Shown: piece by piece, positions 1-5,278 of the stretch
Layout: each line of letters begins with the position of its first letter
Position numbering within the stretch: position 1 is the first letter of the stretch
Assembly: GCA_001804565.1 (NCBI GenBank)
Contig: MHAC01000044.1
Span: 1-33,960 of the forward strand
Length of the DNA stretch: 33,960 nucleotides
From: Ignavibacteria bacterium GWF2_33_9
GTDB lineage: Bacteria; Bacteroidota; Ignavibacteria; Kapaibacteriales; UBA2268
Direction: 5' to 3'
The notes under the pieces: generated by a model
Databases searched by the model: none
Seen by the model: the letters and a program-made list of their open reading frames with translations, nothing else
What the model was told of the DNA's origin: nothing
Translations under genes and position numbers: made by a program

Positions 1-233
1 GGTTGACCTTCAATTATTCTGTCATTTTTACCAACAAAATGAATAGCCTTCCCTTGAATAGCATCATCAATGTATGTGGGATTATTAATTGGTGTACCGT
101 GATATGTATTGCCTGAATAATCTTTGCAGTCGGAATTGTCGAATGGATAATAAGAAATCAGGAATTGGTCTAAATCCTGGGATAACAAATTATTTAATCC
201 AAAGAAACAAAATATGATTAAAAAATTTCTCAT
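1..233 (-). CDS. Secreted LamG-like (concanavalin A-like) domain protein, N-terminal part only
   Basis: An open frame begins at an ATG at 233 and runs off the left edge of the window, so only about 77 residues are visible. Residues 1-18 form a Sec signal peptide (MRNFLIIFCFFGLNNLLSQ). The following segment has the hallmark opening of LamG/concanavalin A-like jelly-roll domains: an aromatic-Pro-Phe-Asp (YYPFDN), then D-Y-S-G-N-T-Y-H-G-T, then a short loop, and A-I-x-G-K-A-I-H-F-x-G-K-N-D-R. This is the usual start of the LamG_3 family, which binds carbohydrate or mediates adhesion in large secreted proteins. No sorting domain can be seen because the C-terminus is missing. It is read in the same direction as the glycosyltransferase above it, 53 bases downstream of that gene's stop, so it may be the last gene of the same unit. 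The domain call rests on pattern recognition only. Confidence 0.7.
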   Translation of the reverse strand, partial: MRNFLIIFCFFGLNNLLSQDLDQFLISYYPFDNSDCKDYSGNTYHGTPINNPTYIDDAIQGKAIHFVGKNDRIIEGQ

Positions 234-286
234 AATTGGAATTTGTTAATAATTATATTTTAAAATTATGAAAAAAAAATAAATAA

Positions 287-1483
287 TTATCTTTTTTCCA
301 TTATAATTTTATATAAATCAACAATTTTTTCGACATTTTTAGTCCAACTGTGTTTTTCAACAGCATCTTTTCTGGCCTGCACCGAGATTTGGTGGGATAA
401 GTCAGGATTCTGATAAAGTTCGAAGATACGCTCTATAATTGATTCAAAACTATTATGTTCCAAAATCAAAGCATTATGCTTTTCCTGGAATATTGTGTTT
501 AATTGTCCTAAATTTGTTGCAACAATGGGTTTGCCCATTGCTTTGTATTCAAAATTCTTAATAGGACTTCCGAAGAATTCATCATTATGATTATGTTTGA
601 TTGGACTTACAAGGACATCGCATGCTGCGAGATGGTCGGGGACATCATTTAAGGGAATAAGTCCTGTGATTATAACTTTGTCCCGAACATTATCTATCTT
701 GAGAATACCTTCAACTTTTTCCCGCAAAGCTCCATCACCAACCATTAAAATTCGAGAATCAGGAATTTCAGTAAGCAATTTCTTTGCAGCTTGAGCCAGC
801 AGATCTATACCGTGATACTCATTGAAAGAACCCGAATAACCAATTACGTATTTCCCCTCCAATCCATATTTTTTCAAAACTGAGCTCGAATCAATGTATG
901 GATTAAATTTATCAACATTTACTCCATTTGGAGACACGTGAATTTTTTCTTGTGGAATGGAGTAAAATTCACTCGCTTGTTTTTTTAAGACTTCAGAAAT
1001 CACTATGATTGCATCAGCCTGGTCCACCTCAATTTGTTCGCACCATTTTAGTAAATTTCCGAAATAGAGTTTCCCCCAATTTTTCTTCACCCAATATTCA
1101 ATCGAATCAAAATGTAAAATAAAAGGTAATCCAGTTTTTTCCTTTAGTTTTGCTCCTCCATAATGGAAATCATGGTGATGCAAATAAAAAAAATCCGGTT
1201 GAGTATTCTCAACAATTTTCATCATTTGCTTCAAAGAAGATTCATTATATGGGAAATTCAGCACCTCAGGGAAATTTCTGAGCAATTTTGAATATTCAAT
1301 TAACCGAAAATCAGTTTCTTCAGGCAAATTCATAGGACCGCTTGAAGCGAATATTGTCTTATGGCCGAGTTTCACAAATGCTTCAACAAGACCTCGGTAA
1401 AGCGTACCCACGCCACCTTCGGTCAGAGCTCCATAGAAACTTGTACGCCAAAAAAGCGATTTTAATTTGACCTGTACTTCCAT
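287..1483 (-). CDS. GT4-family (group 1) glycosyltransferase
   Basis: The 398-residue protein has the two-Rossmann GT-B layout of GT4 retaining glycosyltransferases. The N-terminal half holds the acceptor-side loop GALTEGGVGTLYRGL (18-32) and a histidine-rich LHHHDFHYGG (101-110). The donor half holds HVSPNGVNVDKFNP (182-194), GYSGSFNEYHG (215-225) and an EFFGSPIKNFEYKAMGKPIVAT block (302-323), where E302 and E312 stand at the place of the family's EX7E-type pair. No signal peptide or TM segment is present, so it should act on the cytoplasmic face of the inner membrane using a nucleotide-sugar donor. The ATG at 1483 lies 22 bases inside the upstream 134-residue gene. A GTG at 1471 is a possible alternative start, but the first beta strand favours the longer form. 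Together with the upstream GlmU-like gene it suggests surface polysaccharide synthesis. The sugar is unknown. Confidence 0.88.
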   Translation of the reverse strand: MEVQVKLKSLFWRTSFYGALTEGGVGTLYRGLVEAFVKLGHKTIFASSGPMNLPEETDFRLIEYSKLLRNFPEVLNFPYNESSLKQMMKIVENTQPDFFYLHHHDFHYGGAKLKEKTGLPFILHFDSIEYWVKKNWGKLYFGNLLKWCEQIEVDQADAIIVISEVLKKQASEFYSIPQEKIHVSPNGVNVDKFNPYIDSSSVLKKYGLEGKYVIGYSGSFNEYHGIDLLAQAAKKLLTEIPDSRILMVGDGALREKVEGILKIDNVRDKVIITGLIPLNDVPDHLAACDVLVSPIKHNHNDEFFGSPIKNFEYKAMGKPIVATNLGQLNTIFQEKHNALILEHNSFESIIERIFELYQNPDLSHQISVQARKDAVEKHSWTKNVEKIVDLYKIIMEKR

Positions 1484-1866
1484 CTCAAATAATATACTCT
1501 TTGATGATAAATGATTACTAAAAGTCCGCTTAGGATAATTTCCAGAAAGAATAACGGAATTTCTTTGAATATGAATTTTGCGAGTGAAAATTTATTTGAT
1601 TTTCCGTATTCGTCCAGCAGTGCCCCTTTCCAAATTCCTGCAAGGAATAAATATATTTTCATAAATGTCTGAAATCGCTGGAATCGCAATTCGATTGTTC
1701 CGAAATAAACATTTTCGTATTTCTTCACTTTCATTAGTCTGAGTATCGTTCCGGGTTTGGAGAGAACTTTTTCATCAAGTTTCACAATTTCCAAATCCGA
1801 TTCATCCAGACTATTAGCCCGGATAATCTTATCAGCATTTCCTATTAGCAAAATAAGTAATTTCAT
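1462..1866 (-). CDS. Small membrane-associated protein of unknown function in polysaccharide cluster
   Basis: I do not recognise this 134-residue protein. It opens with a short hydrophobic beta-strand-like run (MKLLILLIGNAD), which looks like the first strand of an alpha/beta fold rather than a signal peptide. A basic amphipathic stretch follows (LRFQRFQTFMKIYLFLAGIWKGALLDEYGK, cut here to its key residues R62, R65, K70, W79, K80), and a probable transmembrane helix near residues 103-120 (PLFFLEIILSGLLVIIY). The tail is positively charged (RVYYLRWKYRSN), which predicts a cytoplasmic C-terminus. Its start overlaps the GlmU-like gene by 4 bases (ATGA) and its end overlaps the GT4 gene by 22 bases, so the three are translationally coupled. 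An accessory or membrane-docking role for the adjacent glycosyltransferase is an inference from this coupling. Confidence 0.6.
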   Translation of the reverse strand: MKLLILLIGNADKIIRANSLDESDLEIVKLDEKVLSKPGTILRLMKVKKYENVYFGTIELRFQRFQTFMKIYLFLAGIWKGALLDEYGKSNKFSLAKFIFKEIPLFFLEIILSGLLVIIYHQRVYYLRWKYRSN

Positions 1867-3131
1867 TGTCTTTTGGAAATTATCTTATTATATTCATTGC
1901 GGATTAATTTTTCTTCTTCAGGCAGTAGTTCCTTATTTCTGCGTCCCAACACTATTTTTGCAGTTTCGATTGCAGAAGTAACTTTATAGGTCGGTGAATT
2001 TTTACCGCCACCCCATGAAAATGAAGGGATGAAATTCGGCAGGAACCATTCCCTCACGAGTATTCCGCAAATTCCTACAACTGTACCGGTAGTGAACATT
2101 GTGTTAATGCCGGTTTTTGTGTGGTCGCCGCAAAGCAGACCAAGAAACATTTTGCCGGTATCAATTTCTTCGTTTTCCAACCTGATCTTTATATTAGAAT
2201 AAGTGTTTTTCAAATCGCTGTTATTTGTGTCGGCACCCAAATTTACCCATTCGCAAAGGAAGGAATGTCCCAAAAATCCTTCATGCTGCTTATTGGAATA
2301 TGATTGGATTATAGAATTTTCTATTTCACCACCAACTTTGCACCATTCTCCAAAGCTGCAATCTTGGTAAATTTTTGCTCCTATTTTAATTATGGAATTT
2401 TTTCCGATATAGCATGGACCGAGAATTACGGCGTTCGCCATTATTTTCACATTATCATCAAGAATGATAGGACCCTCACTTGCATCTAATACGCAACCCG
2501 GAGCAATTTGCACATTTTTTCCTAACAATATCTCATCAGCATTGGTAGAATAAACTCCTGTATAATCATTCACTGCAAGCAGTTTATTATGCATTCTCCG
2601 TAAATGAGCATCTTCTCGCAAAGCGGCTCCATTGGCATATATTGCATCGTAAAGATAATTTAATTTAGTAAAATTGGAAAGTTCTATTCTAGAGAATTTG
2701 GCAAATAAATCAATATCTAAATCTGAAATTAATTCCGGTCTTGAAAATTCCTCTGTTTTGTTCAAGTCGTCGCTTGCAATATAAATACCGATTGCTTTTT
2801 TATTTATAGTGAAAATTAAGGATTTATCCAATGTTTCAATAATCTTGCTCATATTAGTCAGGAATTCCTGTGAGGGAAGTAATGAGCAATCCAAAGCAAG
2901 TAAATTGCCTTCATGGAAATTCTGACTTTCGAATCCGAATCTCTTGTAGAACGAAGCCAGATGGTCTTTCCTGCCATAATACATCACATTTGCATCGGGA
3001 AAGAGGAACTGATATTTCTCGAATATTCTGAATGCTCCCACCCTGATTTCCCAAATGGAATGCAGTATTGAGAATGGATAAAAATCTGCTGTATTATTGG
3101 GTTCGTATAGTAATATATTATTTATTTTCAT
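1863..3131 (-). CDS. Alternate GlmU-like sugar nucleotidyltransferase/acyltransferase with left-handed beta-helix
   Basis: The protein (422 residues from the ATG at 3131) matches the Bacteroidetes-type alternate GlmU family. A divergent nucleotidyltransferase-like half (about 1-190) opens with NILLYEPNN and then PFS...IWEIRVGAFRIFEKY, the family's N-P-F-S / D-L-R-x-G / E-K-W pattern. The second half is hexapeptide-repeat beta-helix (about 200-350): GKNVQIAPGCVLD, GPIILDDNVKIMANAVILGP, IGKNSIIKIGAKIYQDCSFG. Family members are thought to form UDP-GlcNAc or another NDP-sugar by uridylyl and acetyl transfer. I chose the ATG at 3131; a GTG at 3158 would add nine residues, but nothing favours it. 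The gene is 76 bases downstream of the YhcG stop, enough for its own promoter. Since cells of this group usually have only the alternate GlmU or several paralogues, it may serve the neighbouring glycosyltransferase rather than peptidoglycan. Confidence 0.82.
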   Translation of the reverse strand: MKINNILLYEPNNTADFYPFSILHSIWEIRVGAFRIFEKYQFLFPDANVMYYGRKDHLASFYKRFGFESQNFHEGNLLALDCSLLPSQEFLTNMSKIIETLDKSLIFTINKKAIGIYIASDDLNKTEEFSRPELISDLDIDLFAKFSRIELSNFTKLNYLYDAIYANGAALREDAHLRRMHNKLLAVNDYTGVYSTNADEILLGKNVQIAPGCVLDASEGPIILDDNVKIMANAVILGPCYIGKNSIIKIGAKIYQDCSFGEWCKVGGEIENSIIQSYSNKQHEGFLGHSFLCEWVNLGADTNNSDLKNTYSNIKIRLENEEIDTGKMFLGLLCGDHTKTGINTMFTTGTVVGICGILVREWFLPNFIPSFSWGGGKNSPTYKVTSAIETAKIVLGRRNKELLPEEEKLIRNEYNKIISKRQ

Positions 3132-3207
3132 ATTATATCTAATTTTTTCTAATTTCACATCTTGAACAGTATTCTGCCATTACAAATCAATCTCTGTTAT
3201 TTATTTT

Positions 3208-4269
3208 CTAAATATTTTCCAGTTCGTCTGTTTTTAGTTGTAATTTACTATGTGCAATTTCTATTGCTTTATGTAACTTTTCCTGCAATAGTTTCTTCGA
3301 CGGGAGAATCGTATAATATTCAGCTACCCGAATATTGCTTTTATCCAATCGAAGTAATTCAACATGTTCTTCGTTTTTGCCTGTGCAGAGAATCAAACCA
3401 ATTGGAGTATTTTCACCATCCAACTGCATATATTTTTCGAGATATCGCAAATAAAGTTCCATTTGACCTTTATGCGCCGCCTCAAATTCGCCGATTTTTA
3501 AATCTACTGCAACTAGACATTTCAATCTGCGATGATAGAACAAAAGGTCGATGAAATAATCTCTATTATCAATTGATATTCTTTTTTGACGGTCCATAAA
3601 CGCAAAATCACTGCCAAACTCAATAATAAACTTTTGAAGTTCGACGATTATTGCTGATTCAAAATCTTTTTCGGTATAAACATCTATTAATCCGAGAAAT
3701 TCTAAAAAGTACGGATCCTTGAATACTAAATCAGGACTAATCTTACTTTCATTTTTGAGTAAATCCAGATTATTTTTAATTGTTTCATCCGGTTTTTTGC
3801 TAATCGCAGTTCTTTCAAATAGCAGAGATTGAATTCGTTCCTGTAAAACTCTTACACTCCAACGTTCTAACTTGCACATCTCAATATAGAAATCACGTTT
3901 CACATCATTTAATGGAATTAAAACTTTGATATGTGACCAACTTAATTGTCGCTTCAATGTAGCGACAATTTGTTCATCAGGAAATTCTTCTGCAAATTGC
4001 ATCATTCTTCTTAAGTTTTTCTCTGAAAAGGATGTCCCATATTCAATAGTTAATTGTGCAGATAGTGTTTGGACTATTTGTTTTCCGTACTCGGCTCTTT
4101 TCTCTTTCAATATTTCTAAATTGATTTTTCTGCCAATATTCCAATAAAGCATAGTAATTTCTGCATTCACCACTACGGCCACATGATTACGGCTTTTATC
4201 AATTAATTGCCTGATTTCATTAACTAAAGGCAATTTTGCAGTTTCCGTAATTATTGATTTTTTTTCCAT
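3208..4269 (-). CDS. YhcG-family (DUF1016) PD-(D/E)XK nuclease
   Basis: The 353-residue protein shows the two YhcG parts. An N-terminal helical DUF1016_N domain (about 10-165) contains the typical LYWNIGRKI (41-49), YGKQIVQTLS (61-70), FSEKNLRRMMQFAEEF (81-96) and LSWSHI (109-114). The C-terminal PD-(D/E)XK nuclease-like domain (about 180-340) contains DYFIDLLFYHRRLKCLVAVDLK, seen here as D241 in IDLL and D256-L-K258 at the second acidic/lysine position, then GQMELYL (268-274). Most relatives have E-L-K where this one has D-L-K; both fit the catalytic pattern. YhcG proteins are commonly found inside restriction-modification loci, and that is the setting here. The ATG at 4269 sits 7 bases after a GGAGG site (4281-4277) and overlaps the ASCH stop as TGATG; a GTG at 4272 is possible. 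Full length, no sign of decay. Confidence 0.9.
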   Translation of the reverse strand: MEKKSIITETAKLPLVNEIRQLIDKSRNHVAVVVNAEITMLYWNIGRKINLEILKEKRAEYGKQIVQTLSAQLTIEYGTSFSEKNLRRMMQFAEEFPDEQIVATLKRQLSWSHIKVLIPLNDVKRDFYIEMCKLERWSVRVLQERIQSLLFERTAISKKPDETIKNNLDLLKNESKISPDLVFKDPYFLEFLGLIDVYTEKDFESAIIVELQKFIIEFGSDFAFMDRQKRISIDNRDYFIDLLFYHRRLKCLVAVDLKIGEFEAAHKGQMELYLRYLEKYMQLDGENTPIGLILCTGKNEEHVELLRLDKSNIRVAEYYTILPSKKLLQEKLHKAIEIAHSKLQLKTDELENI

Positions 4270-4568
4270 CACTCTCCCTCCACTACCCGTATTTCTTCTC
4301 TTTCATTACGTATGTTTTCAGAGGAGATTACTTTGCCTAAATGCAATTCATACTTTTTCCAATAATCATTTTTTGTGATTTTTTTCAATTCAACTATCAT
4401 TCTGGGAGCATCTTTCGAATATCCATTTAGGAAAAGGATATGTGTATATTCTTTTGCAAAAAGTTTTTTATCATAATGAGGAGTAATTGCTCTATATTCA
4501 GAATGCTTTTTCCCGTGCAGTATTTGGTCAAACCAAAGTTTCTCTAATTGCAAATATAAAGTTTCCAA
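4269..4568 (-). CDS. ASCH-domain protein with a C-terminal tail copied from the restriction enzyme
   Basis: The 99-residue protein is a single ASCH (PUA-like) domain: LYLQLEKLWFDQILHGKKHSEYR (residues 4-26, with the G19-K20 and E24-Y25-R26 signature), then THILFLNGYSKDAPRM and VELKKITK. ASCH domains bind RNA or modified bases, and some are nucleases or deaminase-linked. The domain reaches its natural end at ELHLGKVISSENI (74-86). The last residues, EEIRVVEGE, match the C-terminus of the type IIG enzyme (EEIRIVEEE) at both protein and DNA level (28/30 bases), so they appear to be a grafted tail. The gene starts 2 bases after the stop of the 77-residue membrane protein and overlaps the YhcG gene at TGATG. 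The domain assignment is firm; the role in the operon is unknown. Confidence 0.82.
   Translation of the reverse strand: METLYLQLEKLWFDQILHGKKHSEYRAITPHYDKKLFAKEYTHILFLNGYSKDAPRMIVELKKITKNDYWKKYELHLGKVISSENIRNEREEIRVVEGE
4270..4299. repeat. 30-nt direct repeat, copy A (3' end of ASCH gene)
   Basis: On the plus strand this copy begins CACTCTCCCTCCACTACCCG and runs to position 4299. It aligns without gaps to 5276-5305 with 28 of 30 identical bases; the differences are at 4276/5282 and 4286/5292, and identity stops sharply at 4300/5306. Read on the minus strand it encodes the last nine residues and stop of the ASCH gene and contains GGAGG and the start overlap of the next gene. Confidence 0.9.
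4277..4281 (-). promoter_or_regulatory. Ribosome-binding site inside the ASCH gene for the YhcG gene
   Basis: GGAGG on the minus strand lies seven bases before the ATG at 4269 and four before the GTG at 4272. The better spacing favours the ATG as the YhcG start. It is the same site as in the other repeat copy. Confidence 0.6.
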
Positions 4569-4570
4569 AT

Positions 4571-4804
4571 TTACTCCTTTTTTATATTATCTATCATAAT
4601 ACCAGCTTGTCCATTGCTATTTGCAGTAACGTTATGAAACACATTGCTACCAAAATTAGAAATATTATTAATTTCCGATTTAAGATTACCAATTTCAACT
4701 TTATTTTCATTCACAATTTTAATGGCTTTATTTGCCCTTAATATTGCCCAAATAGAAATTGGAATTGAAATTACTGCACAAATTGTTATAATCCATTCTG
4801 CCAT
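4571..4804 (-). CDS. Small single-TM protein with short coiled coil, unknown function
   Basis: The 77-residue protein begins MAEWIITICAVISIPISIW, an N-terminal transmembrane helix (about residues 4-24) without a clear cleavage site, followed by a charged amphipathic helix that could form a coiled coil (LRANKAIKIVNENKVEIGNL, residues 23-42) and a polar, Asn-rich end (NVTANSNGQAGIMIDNIKKE). I do not recognise a family. The ATG at 4804 is preceded by GAGG (4814-4811) at 6 bases; a TTG four codons upstream has no such site. It starts 12 bases downstream of the DUF2158-like gene and stops 2 bases before the ASCH gene. Small TM proteins in defence operons often act as membrane effectors or anchors, but nothing in the sequence proves this. 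Confidence 0.65.
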   Translation of the reverse strand: MAEWIITICAVISIPISIWAILRANKAIKIVNENKVEIGNLKSEINNISNFGSNVFHNVTANSNGQAGIMIDNIKKE

Positions 4805-4816
4805 AAAATACCTCAA

Positions 4817-5278
4817 TTATAATGAAAAATAACCTTTAAATCTATCTGTTTTAGATGACCTTGCTGTTGGAATAACTAATTTATATTCCCTTAATACATC
4901 TTGATTAAACCATTTTTCCTTAATTTCTCTATCAACAGACCAAACACATAAAACTTTGTTATTCCAAAAATTATACTTAGAAATGACCATATCAGGCAAC
5001 TTATCATTTTTTAAAATAACCCGAGTTCCATTATTAAAAGTTTGTTTAGATTTTAATTTTTTCGAAATATATATAATTATTACATTAAGAAATAGGAGAA
5101 AAATTATTATTCCAAAAAAATTGCTAATTGATATACAAAATTCGTAATTGATTACTTTATTAAGAAATATTAGAATTGTTGCTTCTGTTATTCCTAAAAA
5201 CCCACATAAAATTATTGAACCCTTTAACAAAGAATATTCAAGAAATTTTAAAACTAAATTGTTATATAAAGTTTTCAC
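4817..5278 (-). CDS. Two-TM membrane protein with C-terminal DUF2158/YodC-like domain
   Basis: The 153-residue protein has two hydrophobic helices (about 16-37, LLKGSIILCGFLGITEATIL, and 48-70, ISISNFFGIIIFLLFLNVII) and then a cytoplasmic domain after a basic KKLKSKQ. That domain starts FNNGTRVILKNDKLPDMVI and continues NKVLCVWSVDR...WFNQDVLREY. This is the layout of the DUF2158 (YodC) SH3-like fold: F-x-x-G-x-x-V-x-L-K-S-G-G-P-x-M-x-V, then a K-V-x-C-x-W strand and a final F-x-x-x-x-L. Known YodC proteins are about 60-70 residue soluble proteins, so a membrane-anchored form is unusual. The start is GTG, overlapping the restriction enzyme stop as GTGA, with a GGAGG 4 bases upstream inside that gene. 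The segment is very AT-rich. The domain match is by eye and needs a profile search. Confidence 0.6.
   Translation of the reverse strand: MKTLYNNLVLKFLEYSLLKGSIILCGFLGITEATILIFLNKVINYEFCISISNFFGIIIFLLFLNVIIIYISKKLKSKQTFNNGTRVILKNDKLPDMVISKYNFWNNKVLCVWSVDREIKEKWFNQDVLREYKLVIPTARSSKTDRFKGYFSL

Noticed and set aside
3162-3554. Open frame of 130 codons on the plus strand.
   Set aside because: It lies antisense to the 3' end of the well-supported YhcG gene and has no recognisable protein pattern.
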